Source: an uncultured Corynebacterium sp. (lineage in GTDB: Bacteria; Actinomycetota; Actinomycetes; Mycobacteriales; Mycobacteriaceae). Taken from it: DNA of 64,000 nucleotides. Below, one piece after another: positions 18,050 to 27,558 of the stretch (its first letter is position 1; every line of letters begins with the position of its first letter). Under the pieces are notes generated by a model. That model did not search any database. It had not been told where the DNA came from and saw nothing but the letters and a program-made list of their open reading frames with translations. The stretch spans positions 1 through 64,000 of the forward strand of contig NZ_CAMIGN010000012.1 in the NCBI RefSeq assembly GCF_946221935.1, read 5' to 3'. Made by a program: the position numbers and the translations under genes.

Positions 18050-19584
18050 GCCTGCATCGCCACGTCAGTCGGGTTGATCGGGCGCGGCAGTGCGGTTTCG
18101 CCCATCAGCACGCGGTCTAGTTCCGCAGCGGCAGAACGGCCCTCGGAAATGCCCCAGACGATCAGCGACTGGCCACGGCCCGCATCGCCGGCGACGAATA
18201 CCGGGATGTCCGCGAACTCCGCGTTGGTGGTCTGAGCACGGAAGGTGCCATCGCGCTCCAGGCGCCCACGGTCGTTGACCTTCAGCCCAAGATCCTTAAC
18301 AACCGGGGTCTCTTCGACGGAGACAAAGCCCATTGCCAGCAGCACCAGGTCCGCATCCATCTCAAAGTCAGACTCCGGGATGTTCTCCAGGCCATTTTCT
18401 CCGAAGCGGCATTCGGCGCCCTTCAGGCCGGTGACCTTCTCGCCATCGCCGGTGATCTCGACGGTGTTGATGGAGTAACGGCGGATGCCAAGTTCGTCGC
18501 CTGGCTGGCGCTCGGCCAGGCCCAGGGCGGCGATCTCGTCTGCGGACTCGTTGCCGGTCACGCGGTATTCGCCCTCTTCGTGGGCAGACGCCACGCGCCA
18601 GATACGCGGATAGGTCGGCCACGGGGTGGAGGCACCACGGGTCTTCGGCGGCTTCGGGGTGATATCGAACTGGGAGACCTCAATGGCACCCTGGCGCAGG
18701 GCGGTACCGAAGCAGTCGGTACCGGTATCGCCACCGCCGATGATGACCACGCGCTTCCCCTTTGCGTTGATGGTGGACTCCTCGCGGTCGCCTTCACAGA
18801 CCTTGTTGGCCTCTGGCAGGTACTCCATTGCCTGGTAGACGCCCTTCAGGTCCCGGCCAGTCACCGGCAGGTCGCGGCCCACGGTGGAGCCGATGGCAAC
18901 GATCACGCCGTCGAACTCCTCGAGCTCCTCGCCGGTGGGCGACGTGTTCACGATGAACTTCGTGCCCTCAGCTTCCATCTGCTCCAGGCGGCGGTCGATC
19001 CACTTCTTTTCCATCTTGTACTCGGGCACGCCGTAGCGCATCAGGCCACCAATACGGTCGGCACGCTCGAAGACAGTGACATCGTGACCTGCGCGGGTCA
19101 GCTGCTGGGCTGCAGCCAGGCCGGAGGGGCCGGAGCCAACTACGGCCACACGCTGGCCGGTCTTGAAGCTGGGCTTGATCGGCTTGATCCAGCCCTCCTT
19201 CCAGGCGTGCTCGACGATGGTGAATTCAACCGTCTTGATATTCACCGGGTCGTCGCCGATGCCCAGCACACATGCACCTTCGCAGGGCGCGGGGCACAGG
19301 CGGCCAGTGAACTCCGGGAAGTTATTGGTGGCGTGCAGGCGGTCGTAGGCCTCGCGCCAATTGCCCTTGCGCACCAGGTCATTCCACTCGGGGATGATAT
19401 TGCCCAACGGGCAGCCATCGTGGCAGAACGGGATGCCGCAGTCCATGCAGCGGCTAGCTTGGGTCTGCACCTTGTCGTCGGAGAAATCCTCGTAGACTTC
19501 ATTCCAGTCCAACAGACGCAGCGGGACGGGTCGGTGTGCCGCCGATTCGCGGCGGTGCTTAAGAAATCCGCGTGGATCAGCCAT
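18046..19584 (-). CDS. gltD: Glutamate synthase small subunit
   Basis: The 512-residue NADPH-dependent subunit passes electrons to GltB. N-terminal cysteines for two 4Fe-4S clusters are visible (CMDCGIPFCHDGCPLGN at 46-62 and CPAPCEGACVLG at about 97-108). A GSGPSG FAD-binding Rossmann motif lies near 151 and an IGGGDTGTDC NADPH-binding motif near 286. It directly abuts gltB (TAA then ATG) and overlaps the lysE-like gene. Together GltBD convert glutamine and 2-oxoglutarate to two glutamates. Confidence 0.97.
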   Translation of the reverse strand: MADPRGFLKHRRESAAHRPVPLRLLDWNEVYEDFSDDKVQTQASRCMDCGIPFCHDGCPLGNIIPEWNDLVRKGNWREAYDRLHATNNFPEFTGRLCPAPCEGACVLGIGDDPVNIKTVEFTIVEHAWKEGWIKPIKPSFKTGQRVAVVGSGPSGLAAAQQLTRAGHDVTVFERADRIGGLMRYGVPEYKMEKKWIDRRLEQMEAEGTKFIVNTSPTGEELEEFDGVIVAIGSTVGRDLPVTGRDLKGVYQAMEYLPEANKVCEGDREESTINAKGKRVVIIGGGDTGTDCFGTALRQGAIEVSQFDITPKPPKTRGASTPWPTYPRIWRVASAHEEGEYRVTGNESADEIAALGLAERQPGDELGIRRYSINTVEITGDGEKVTGLKGAECRFGENGLENIPESDFEMDADLVLLAMGFVSVEETPVVKDLGLKVNDRGRLERDGTFRAQTTNAEFADIPVFVAGDAGRGQSLIVWGISEGRSAAAELDRVLMGETALPRPINPTDVAMQA

Positions 19585-22500
19585 TTAGTTCACTTCCTCC
19601 ATGATTGCGGCGGCGATGCCGTCCTTGTCGAGCCCCTCAGCTTCGGCGCGCGCGATCGTCTTGAGCACGCGCGCGTAGTCGCGGGGCATGACCTTGATCA
19701 GGTCCGCGGCGTTGACCTCCACGGTAGACCCAGTCAGGTCGCGGTGAGTCTGGATCGTCTGTTCGACCCATCGCAGTTCTTCCTCGTCGGTGATCTTTTC
19801 GATGTCTACGAGCTCGGTGTTGATTCTGTCTGTGACGCCACTACCGTCATCCAATAGGTAGGCGATACCACCGGACATACCGGCTGCGAAGTTGTTGCCG
19901 ATCTTGCCCAGGATGATCACACGACCACCCGTCATGTACTCGCAGCCGTGGTTGCCCACGCCTTCGACGACGGCGGTGAGGCCGGAGTTACGTACGCAGA
20001 AGCGCTCGCCGACGGTACCGCGGATGAACATCTCACCCTGCACACCGCCGAAGCCCAACACGTTGCCGGCGATGACATCGGTGGTGATGTCCTCAGCTGC
20101 GGCCTCTGCCGCCGGGCGGATGACGATGCGACCGCCGGACAGACCCTTGCCGACGTAGTCGTTGGCGTCACCGTTTAGGGTCAGCGTCATGCCGTGCGTG
20201 GCGAAGGCGCCGAAGGAGTTACCTGCGGATCCGGTGAACTGCAGGTTCACGGTGTCCTGTGGCAATCCATCACGGCCCGCTACGCGGGAGATCAGTGAGC
20301 CGGTCATGGTGCCGACGGTGCGGTTGACGTTGGTGATCGGGTAGCTGAGTTCGATGGAGGCATCCTCGCCCGCGGCGGCGCGGCGAATCGTATCCTCCGC
20401 GTCCTTGCGGATCTGGTTGTCCAGTGCCTTATCCAGCGAGTGATCCTGATCCTTGGTGCGGTGCAGGTCCTGGTGCATGAAGGGGCTTTCGGGCTGGGCG
20501 AAGATCGGCTCCAAGTCCAGCTTGCCCGCGGTCTTGTGCTCAACCTCCATGCTGCCGCCGGTGAGACACTCGGAGTGACCCACAGCCTCTTCTAGGGTGC
20601 GGAAGCCCAGCTCGGCGAGGTATTCACGTACCTCCTCGGCGATGAACTTGAAGAAGTTCACCACGTGCTCTGCCTGGCCGGTGTAGCGTTTGCGCAGCTC
20701 CGGGTTCTGGGTGGCCACGCCCACCGGGCAGGTGTCCAGGTGGCAGACGCGCATCATGATGCAGCCGGATACCACCAGCGGGGCGGTCGCGAAGCCAAAC
20801 TCCTCGGCGCCCAGCAGGGCTGCCACCATGACGTCGCGACCAGTCTTTAGCTGGCCATCACACTGCACAGTGATGCGGTCGCGCAAACCATTCATCAACA
20901 AGGTCTGCTGAGTCTCGGCAAGGCCCAGCTCCCACGGGCCACCTGCGTGCTTCAGGGAGGTCAGCGGGGAGGCACCGGTACCACCATCGTGGCCGGAGAT
21001 CAGCACCACGTCCGCGTGTGCCTTCGACACACCGGCGGCGACGGTGCCCACGCCCTGCTCAGCGACGAGCTTGACGTGGATGCGCGCATCCGGGTTGGCG
21101 TTCTTCAGATCGTGGATCAGCTGAGCCAAGTCCTCGATGGAGTAAATGTCGTGGTGCGGCGGCGGGGAGATGAGGCCCACGCCCGGCGTGGTCACGCGCA
21201 CTTCGGCGATCCAGGGGTACACCTTGCCCGGTGGCAACTGGCCGCCCTCACCCGGCTTGGCACCCTGGGCCATCTTGATCTGGATATCCGTGCAGTTGTT
21301 GAGGTAGTGGCTGGTCACGCCAAAGCGGCCGGAGGCCACCTGCTTGATCGCCGAACGCTTCCAATCGCCATTCGGTTCCGGCTCGAAGCGCGCTGGGTCC
21401 TCGCCACCCTCGCCGGAGTTCGACATGCCCTTCAGGCGGTTCATCGCAATCGCCAGGGTCTCGTGTGCCTCTGCGGAGATGGAGCCGTAGGACATCGCAC
21501 CGGTGGCGAAGCGCTTCACGATCTCGCTGACCGGTTCGACTTCCTCAATCGGGATAGAGGGGCGGTTCGACTGGAACTTGAACAGGCCGCGCAGTGTAGC
21601 CAGGCGCTCGGACTGCTTGTCGACCTTCTCGGTGTATTCCTTGAAGATACGGTATTGACCAGTGCGGGTTGCGTGCTGCAGCTTGAACACGGTCTCCGGG
21701 TTGAACAGGTGGTATTCGCCCTCGCGGCGCCACTTGTACTCACCACCGATCTCCAGCTCGCGGTGTGCCTGCTCCTCAGGGCGAGGCAGGAAGGCCTCGC
21801 GGTGGCGCTTTGCCACGTCGTCGGCGATCTCATCCAGGCCGATGCCGGAGATCGGGCTAAATGCTCCGACGAAGTACTCGTCCAGCAGGCTCTGGTGCAG
21901 TCCAACCACGTCGGCCAGCTGCGAGCCGCGGTAACTTGCTACCGTCGCAATGCCCATCTTGGACATGACCTTTTGGATACCGGTGGTTGCGGCGTTGATG
22001 TAGTTTTCTTCGGCCTCTTCAGCACTGACGCCCACTCGTCCGTTGTTCGCCATCTCATGTACGGTCTCGAGCGCCATGTACGGGTTGACGGCATCCGCAC
22101 CGAAGTTGATGAGCATGGCCAGGTGGTGCACCTCACGAGCCCCACCAGACTCAATCACCAGAGATGCTCGGGTGCGGGTCTTCTCCTGCACCATGTGGTG
22201 GTGCACGGCGCTAGCCAGCAGCAGCGACGGAATCGGTGCGTAGCGCTCATCGGATTCGCGGTCGGAGAGGATCAGGATGGTCGCGCCATCGTTGATGGCG
22301 TCGGTGACCTGACGACGTACCCGCTTGATGGCCTCGCGCAAACCCTTACCGCCGTGTGCCACGGAGTACAGGCCCGGGATGCGGACGGCCTTGAAAGCGC
22401 TGAGATCCACGCCGTTGCTGGCAGCCTCCGCGTTGTCCGCGGCATGTGCCAGGTTGGCCAGCGTCTGGTTACCCAGAATCGGGCTGTCCAGGTGGATCCG

Positions 22501-24192
22501 GCGGGCGGCGTCAGGACCGGGGTTAAGAACATCCGCCTGCGCACCCAGCTGGGTGAACATGCTGGTGACCATCTTCTCGCGGTAGCTATCCAACGGCGGA
22601 TTCGTCACCTGTGCGAAACGCTGAGAGAAGAAGTCGAACAGCAGGCGCGGGCGGTTGGACAGGGCAGCAATGGGAGTATCGGTACCCATGGAGCCGATGC
22701 CTTCGGCACCCTTGGCGGCCATTGGCAGGAGCAGGGTCTGCAGATCCTCTTCGGTGTAGCCGAAGACGCGCTGGCGCAGCACGATTCGCTCGTGGTTCAT
22801 ACCGATCGGCTCAGCCTGAGGCAGGTCAGACTCGTGAACCAGGTTTTCCTCTACCCACTGCTGGTAGGGCTGGTCCGCCAGTGCCTGCTTGATTTCCTCA
22901 TCCTCGACCACGCAGCCGCGGGCGGTGTCGACCAAGAACATCTTGCCCGGTTCGACACGGGTGCGCTTGATGATCTCGCTGTCCGGAATGTCCAGCACGC
23001 CTGCTTCCGACGCCATGACGACGAGGCCGTCCTTGGTGATCCAGATGCGTCCCGGACGCAGGCCATTGCGGTCGAGGGTGGCGCCGATGAGGGTGCCGTC
23101 GGTGAAGGTAATAGCAGCGGGGCCGTCCCAGGCCTCCATAAAGCTGGAGTGGTACTCGTAGAACGCGCGAACCTGCGGGTCGATGTGCGGGTTACGCTCC
23201 CAAGCCTGGGGCACCATCATCAATACGGCGTGGGGCAGGCTGCGACCGGCCAGGTGCAGCAGCTCTAGGGCTTCGTCGAAGCGTCCGGTATCCGAACCTT
23301 CCGGATCACAGATGGGCAGTACACGATCCAGGTCGCCCAGCACCTCCGAACGCAGCTGGGATTCGCGGGCGCGCATCCAGTTCTCGTTACCGCGCACGGT
23401 GTTGATCTCACCGTTGTGAGCAACCAGGCGGTACGGGTGCGCCAGCGGCCAGGACGGGAAGGTGTTGGTGGAGAAGCGGGAGTGCACGATTGCCAGTGCG
23501 GACTCCATTCTTTCGTCCTGCAGATCCAGGTAGAACTCCCGCAGCTGCGGGGTGGTCAGCATGCCCTTGTAAACAACCGTGCGTGCGGACAAAGAGGGGA
23601 AGTAGACGGTATCTCCACCGGAGCCCTCGCCTGGCCCCTTGCTGCCGAGCTCACGCTCTGCACGCTTGCGGACGAAGAAAGCGCGACGGTCGAGCTCAAG
23701 CCCTTCCAGGGGCGAACCGTCGGCGTCAACACCAGAGATAAAGAGCTGGTGGAACAGTGGTTCAGCGTCGCGTGCGATTGCGCCCAGACTCGAATCGTCG
23801 ACGGGGACATCGCGCCAGCCGATAAGGCTCAAGCCCTCTTCTTCCACGATGGCTTCCACAGCGCGCACTGCGTCGAGTGCGGCCATGCGGGAGTTCGGTA
23901 GGAAGGCGATGCCGGTGGCGTACTGACCGGCGGGCGGCAGGGTGATGTCCTGCTTGGCCATTTCCTCTCGGTAAAAGCGGTCGGGGATTTGGATAAGGAT
24001 GCCGGCGCCGTCGCCGGTATTCTTCTCCGCTCCGGCTGCTCCGCGGTGGTCCAGGTTCACAAGGGCCTGAATGCCCTTGTCCACAATGTCGCGTGTCGCG
24101 CGGCCGTGCATGTCAGCCACAAAGGCGACACCACACGCATCATGCTCAAACTGGGGGTCGTAAAGACCCTGGCGTGCAGGGTAGTTTTTCAT
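19585..24192 (-). CDS. gltB: Glutamate synthase large subunit
   Basis: The 1535-residue protein has the standard order: class II glutamine amidotransferase domain (about 20-430), central domain, FMN-binding TIM barrel (about 850-1230, with GHDGGTGASPLTSLKHAG) and a C-terminal beta-helix GXGXG domain. Cys20 in HDACGVAF is the expected N-terminal nucleophile after propeptide removal. The 3Fe-4S ligands appear in CHLDTCPVGVATQ. It is the first gene of gltB-gltD-lysE. No convincing AmtR box is visible upstream, although nitrogen control of this operon is common in corynebacteria. Confidence 0.97.
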   Translation of the reverse strand: MKNYPARQGLYDPQFEHDACGVAFVADMHGRATRDIVDKGIQALVNLDHRGAAGAEKNTGDGAGILIQIPDRFYREEMAKQDITLPPAGQYATGIAFLPNSRMAALDAVRAVEAIVEEEGLSLIGWRDVPVDDSSLGAIARDAEPLFHQLFISGVDADGSPLEGLELDRRAFFVRKRAERELGSKGPGEGSGGDTVYFPSLSARTVVYKGMLTTPQLREFYLDLQDERMESALAIVHSRFSTNTFPSWPLAHPYRLVAHNGEINTVRGNENWMRARESQLRSEVLGDLDRVLPICDPEGSDTGRFDEALELLHLAGRSLPHAVLMMVPQAWERNPHIDPQVRAFYEYHSSFMEAWDGPAAITFTDGTLIGATLDRNGLRPGRIWITKDGLVVMASEAGVLDIPDSEIIKRTRVEPGKMFLVDTARGCVVEDEEIKQALADQPYQQWVEENLVHESDLPQAEPIGMNHERIVLRQRVFGYTEEDLQTLLLPMAAKGAEGIGSMGTDTPIAALSNRPRLLFDFFSQRFAQVTNPPLDSYREKMVTSMFTQLGAQADVLNPGPDAARRIHLDSPILGNQTLANLAHAADNAEAASNGVDLSAFKAVRIPGLYSVAHGGKGLREAIKRVRRQVTDAINDGATILILSDRESDERYAPIPSLLLASAVHHHMVQEKTRTRASLVIESGGAREVHHLAMLINFGADAVNPYMALETVHEMANNGRVGVSAEEAEENYINAATTGIQKVMSKMGIATVASYRGSQLADVVGLHQSLLDEYFVGAFSPISGIGLDEIADDVAKRHREAFLPRPEEQAHRELEIGGEYKWRREGEYHLFNPETVFKLQHATRTGQYRIFKEYTEKVDKQSERLATLRGLFKFQSNRPSIPIEEVEPVSEIVKRFATGAMSYGSISAEAHETLAIAMNRLKGMSNSGEGGEDPARFEPEPNGDWKRSAIKQVASGRFGVTSHYLNNCTDIQIKMAQGAKPGEGGQLPPGKVYPWIAEVRVTTPGVGLISPPPHHDIYSIEDLAQLIHDLKNANPDARIHVKLVAEQGVGTVAAGVSKAHADVVLISGHDGGTGASPLTSLKHAGGPWELGLAETQQTLLMNGLRDRITVQCDGQLKTGRDVMVAALLGAEEFGFATAPLVVSGCIMMRVCHLDTCPVGVATQNPELRKRYTGQAEHVVNFFKFIAEEVREYLAELGFRTLEEAVGHSECLTGGSMEVEHKTAGKLDLEPIFAQPESPFMHQDLHRTKDQDHSLDKALDNQIRKDAEDTIRRAAAGEDASIELSYPITNVNRTVGTMTGSLISRVAGRDGLPQDTVNLQFTGSAGNSFGAFATHGMTLTLNGDANDYVGKGLSGGRIVIRPAAEAAAEDITTDVIAGNVLGFGGVQGEMFIRGTVGERFCVRNSGLTAVVEGVGNHGCEYMTGGRVIILGKIGNNFAAGMSGGIAYLLDDGSGVTDRINTELVDIEKITDEEELRWVEQTIQTHRDLTGSTVEVNAADLIKVMPRDYARVLKTIARAEAEGLDKDGIAAAIMEEVN

Positions 24193-24340
24193 GATTTACG
24201 GCCTAACTCTCGTCACAGGTACTGCAGTTGCATATGCGAATAAAGTTGCAATCGGTTCGCAGTTCTGTTGGTGACGTGGGTCTCCGTCAGAAATCAGCTG
24301 TAGTTCCGATCACATCGTTTCGTCATGGGTTATCTAGAGT

Positions 24341-24354
24341 GCACCGTGCGGTGC
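24341..24354. promoter_or_regulatory. Short inverted repeat, possible operator
   Basis: GCACCG and CGGTGC flank a TG dinucleotide. It is 13 bp from the DtxR-like box. The binding factor is unknown. Confidence 0.35.
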
Positions 24355-24366
24355 GAGCAGACAAAA

Positions 24367-24385
24367 TTAGGTTTGCCTAACTCTT
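24367..24385. promoter_or_regulatory. DtxR-like iron operator
   Basis: TTAGGTTTGCCTAACTCTT agrees with the DtxR consensus TTAGGTTAGSCTAACCTAA at 14 of 19 positions, including the core TTAGGTT-GCCTAAC with one change. It lies between gltB and fadH, both encoding iron-sulfur enzymes. Iron-dependent control is inferred. Confidence 0.6.
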
Positions 24386-24531
24386 TCTAGCCTCCCAGCA
24401 CTTTGTGATCGAAACCACTCTGAACAGCGATGATTGAGTTACATTACTCACATTTTGATACATACTTTAGCCCGCATGGGCTGTATGGTCTTGGTTTCTC
24501 AAAAAGCCCCACAACTTTTTGCTTTGTTAGA

Positions 24532-24537
24532 GATAAT
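24532..24537 (+). promoter_or_regulatory. Probable -10 element for leaderless fadH
   Basis: GATAAT ends 7 nt before the preferred ATG at 24545, and the intervening bases contain no Shine-Dalgarno. No clear -35 element is seen. Confidence 0.45.
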
Positions 24538-24544
24538 TGCCCCC

Positions 24545-26881
24545 ATGACGAACCAGCCTTCCACGAACAACACTGCTGACACAGCTTCTGCCGACTCTTC
24601 TGTCCGTACCCTTCTGCCCCTTTCTACGGCTCCGGAGGCAACAAGCCTCACCGCCACCCCGGTCGAAGACCCGGCTACGGCGTATAAGACCCTCCTCTCC
24701 CCTATCCAGGTCGGCAAGACCACCTTCCGCAACCGCGTCGTCATGGGCTCCATGCACACCGGACTGGAAGACTCCATCGAAGACGTCCCGAAACTCGCAG
24801 CCTTCTACGCCGCCCGCGCCGAAGGCGGTGTCGCAGCAATGGTGACCGGTGGCTACCCGCCGGTCATGGAAGGCAATCTGACCCCCTATGGCACCCCGTT
24901 CAACACCCCGGACATTGCTGCTGCCCACCGCGAAATCACTGACGCCGTACACGCCGGTGGCGCGAAGATTCTGCTGCAGCTCCTACATGCAGGCCGATAC
25001 GGTTATCACCCGATGGCGCAGTCGGCCTCTGCCTCTCAGTCGCCGATCAGCCCCTTCCCCGCCCGGGAGATGACGGCAGAAGAGGTCGAGAAGCTTATTG
25101 ACGCCTACGCCACCTCCGCTGCCCTCGCAGCCGACGCAGGCTATGACGGCGTGCAGGTTATGGGCTCCGAGGGCTACCTCATTAACCAATTCCTGGCAGA
25201 GCGTACGAATCAGCGCACTGACGAGTGGGGTGGTTCGGTGGAGAACCGCCAGCGCTTCCCCGTGGAAATCATCAAAGCCATCCGTGCGAAGGTGCCGGAG
25301 GACTTCGTTATCGATTACCGCATCTCCGTGTTGGAACTGGTCGAGGGAGGCCAGAGCCAAGAGGAGATTCTGCAGCTGGCGAAGAAGATCGAAGAGGCCG
25401 GCGCGGATATGCTGAGTTCCGGCGTGGGCTGGCACGAGGCACAGATCCCTACGATCGTTACCTCCGTGCCGCGTGGTGCTTTCGCCTGGGCCACGCAGAA
25501 AGTGCGCGACCACGTGGACATCCCGGTTGTGGCTTCTAACCGCATTAATACTCCGGAAGTTGCCGAGGCCATTTTGGATGGCTCCTGGGACGGTGGCGAT
25601 GGCCAGCCAGCTGGCGCCCCGCAGGCCGATTTGGTGTCAATGGCTCGTCCCCTGCTGGCAGATCCGGAGTTTGTTAACCGCGCCGCACGCGGGCTAAATA
25701 CCGAGATCAACCACTGCATTGCCTGCAACCAGGCCTGCTTGGACCATACCTTCGGCAATCAGCGGGCAACCTGCCTGGTTAACCCACGAGCGGCCTACGA
25801 GACCGAACTGGAACTACTTCCTGCACAGGGCTCCAAGAAAGTCGGTGTTATCGGTGGCGGCGTGGCCGGCCTCTTTGCCGCGGAAGCGCTTGCACTGCGC
25901 GGGCACGATGTCACCGTCTTCGAGGCTGCGGACACTCTGGGTGGCCAGTTCAACCTAGCAATGCGCGTGCCCGGAAAGGAGGAGTTCGTTCAGGCTCTGT
26001 ATGCAGTCGTCAACCGCCTTGAGGGCCTGAAGGTAAACATCTCCACGGGCAAGGCCGTCAGCCCTAAGGAACTGCAGGACGAAGGCTTTGAGGAGATAGT
26101 TGTAGCCACCGGCGTGCGTCCGCGTATCCCAGAATTCCCAGGCGTGGCCGAAGGCTTGGAGGGCAAGATCGACGGCGTGACCGTCGCAACCTACGCCGAG
26201 TTGATCTCCGGTGAGAGGACCCCCGGCGAGTACGTAGCCGTAATCGGCGCAGGCGGCATCGGTTACGACGTGGCGGAGTTCCTGCTAGAGGATCGCCAGG
26301 GCACCCCGCAGACGTTGAACTCCTGGAACAGCCAGTGGGGCGTGGTCGAAGCCTCGGATGTCCACGGCAACCTCTCCACCCCCAAGACTGAACGCCCGCA
26401 ACGCCGAGTTGTAATGCTGCAGCGAAAGCCGACCCGCATGGGCCGATCGCTGGGCAAGACCACCGGCTGGGTCCACCGTGCAACGGTCGCTATGGGTGGA
26501 ACGGAACAGATCGTGGGCGTAACCTACGAAAAGATTGATTCCGAGGGGCTGCACATCACCGTGCCAGCGGAGGATCCGCAGGTCACTCTAAAGAAGATCA
26601 AGCAGGTTAAATCTGGCACCTTCGAGGGCCGCACCCTGGATCGTGCGGAAAAGCAGGAACTTCTGGAGCAGATCGAACGCGAGACCAAGGAAAACCGCGA
26701 GCAGCGAGTGATCAACGTGGACACCGTCGTGCTCTGTACGGGACAGGAATCCATCCGTCCGGAGGGCGCCGAACAAGAAGGCGCTTCGAATGTTCACATC
26801 ATCGGTGGTGCAGATGTTGCCGCGGAGCTTGACGCCAAGCGTGCCATCCGCCAAGCGGTGGAACTAGCGGCTCGCATTTAG
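24545..26881 (+). CDS. fadH: 2,4-dienoyl-CoA reductase (FadH type, FMN/FAD/4Fe-4S)
   Basis: From ATG at 24545 the protein has 778 residues. An Old-Yellow-Enzyme TIM barrel (about 45-375) is followed by the 4Fe-4S cysteines CIACNQAC and a downstream TCLVNP cysteine (about 390-410). An FAD/NAD Rossmann domain follows (GVIGGGVAGLFAAE near 437), and motifs close to E. coli FadH (LGKTTGWVHR, GLHITV, VVLCTGQE) identify the family. It would reduce 2,4-dienoyl-CoA during unsaturated fatty-acid degradation. It is longer than E. coli FadH (672) through an N-terminal extension and a charged insert around 690-725. A DtxR-like box lies upstream. Confidence 0.85.
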   Translation: MTNQPSTNNTADTASADSSVRTLLPLSTAPEATSLTATPVEDPATAYKTLLSPIQVGKTTFRNRVVMGSMHTGLEDSIEDVPKLAAFYAARAEGGVAAMVTGGYPPVMEGNLTPYGTPFNTPDIAAAHREITDAVHAGGAKILLQLLHAGRYGYHPMAQSASASQSPISPFPAREMTAEEVEKLIDAYATSAALAADAGYDGVQVMGSEGYLINQFLAERTNQRTDEWGGSVENRQRFPVEIIKAIRAKVPEDFVIDYRISVLELVEGGQSQEEILQLAKKIEEAGADMLSSGVGWHEAQIPTIVTSVPRGAFAWATQKVRDHVDIPVVASNRINTPEVAEAILDGSWDGGDGQPAGAPQADLVSMARPLLADPEFVNRAARGLNTEINHCIACNQACLDHTFGNQRATCLVNPRAAYETELELLPAQGSKKVGVIGGGVAGLFAAEALALRGHDVTVFEAADTLGGQFNLAMRVPGKEEFVQALYAVVNRLEGLKVNISTGKAVSPKELQDEGFEEIVVATGVRPRIPEFPGVAEGLEGKIDGVTVATYAELISGERTPGEYVAVIGAGGIGYDVAEFLLEDRQGTPQTLNSWNSQWGVVEASDVHGNLSTPKTERPQRRVVMLQRKPTRMGRSLGKTTGWVHRATVAMGGTEQIVGVTYEKIDSEGLHITVPAEDPQVTLKKIKQVKSGTFEGRTLDRAEKQELLEQIERETKENREQRVINVDTVVLCTGQESIRPEGAEQEGASNVHIIGGADVAAELDAKRAIRQAVELAARI

Positions 26882-26889
26882 CTGCCGGG

Positions 26890-27558
26890 CTAGCTTTCCG
26901 GCTCCATCACCCGGTCATCAACCATGCCAATCGCCTGCATCGTTGCATAGCACGTCGTGGGGCCCACATATTGGAAACCGCGACGCTTGAGCTCCTTTGC
27001 TAGCGCCTTAGACTCTGGCGATGTCGAGGGAATCTCGTCCAACGTCCGTGGCCGAGTGTGCTCGGCTGGGGTAAATGACCACATCAGTACCGGGAGGCCG
27101 GGAGCCAGCCTATTTGCTGCACCGCCCAGCACCTCCCGGGCCGGGGAATCTTCCGGTAGCACCTGATACTCTTCCGCATGCCGGAGCTCCATCGTCGCCC
27201 GAGCGTTTTCATATAGAGCCTCGTGCTTGCGGGCATTCCGGATCAAACGCTCGTCCTGCAGGGCGGCACGGCGTTGGGGCTCACTCATTTCAGCGATGCG
27301 CTGGGCGTCAAAAAGAAAGAACACAGAGCGAAAATCCCGGCGCTTGCGAAGGATCGTGGCCCAGGACAGTCCGGATTGAAAACCTTCGAGGGCGATACGC
27401 TCCAGCAGACCGTGTTCGGTGATGACCGGGCGACCCCACTCGTTGTCGTAGTAATCCATCTCAATCTCGCTGCGATACGCCCATGGTGGGCGCGCAACGC
27501 CGGATTCGTCCACAAGCTGACCAGTGCTGGTCGTCAGGAGCTGGCGTGTACCGTCCAT
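26890..27558 (-). CDS. DNA-3-methyladenine glycosylase I homologue without zinc ligands
   Basis: The 222-residue protein is clearly of the TAG family: YYDNEWGRPV (36-45), IALEGFQSGLSWATILRKR with the catalytic-type Glu58, and RRGFQYVGPTTCYATMQAIGMVDD near the end. By alignment with E. coli TAG, all four zinc-binding residues are replaced: Cys4 by Pro24, His17 by Tyr37, His175 by Arg216 and Cys179 by Pro220. It probably removes 3-methyladenine from DNA by flipping the base, but the zinc snap is lost, so specificity may differ. An N-terminal extension of about 20 residues is present. Confidence 0.88.
   Translation of the reverse strand: MDGTRQLLTTSTGQLVDESGVARPPWAYRSEIEMDYYDNEWGRPVITEHGLLERIALEGFQSGLSWATILRKRRDFRSVFFLFDAQRIAEMSEPQRRAALQDERLIRNARKHEALYENARATMELRHAEEYQVLPEDSPAREVLGGAANRLAPGLPVLMWSFTPAEHTRPRTLDEIPSTSPESKALAKELKRRGFQYVGPTTCYATMQAIGMVDDRVMEPES

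Larger units (their letters stand above)
24193..24544. other. Divergent intergenic region gltB/fadH
   Basis: This 352-bp gap carries a DtxR-like box (24367-24385), an inverted repeat (24341-24354), a partial GlxR-like site (TGTGATCGAAACCACT at 24404-24419, 8 of 10 defined bases) and the likely fadH -10 element. No convincing gene is seen. Confidence 0.7.

Noticed and set aside
18580..19857. 425-codon open frame on the plus strand
   Set aside because: It is antisense to gltD and gltB; the opposite strand has strong motif support.
20947..23268. 773-codon open frame on the plus strand
   Set aside because: It is antisense to gltB, shows no family features, and is explained by GC-rich codon bias in the real gene.
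24193..24433. AmtR nitrogen-control box before gltB
   Set aside because: No stretch matched the AmtR pattern well enough; TATCTAGAG is only a fragment.
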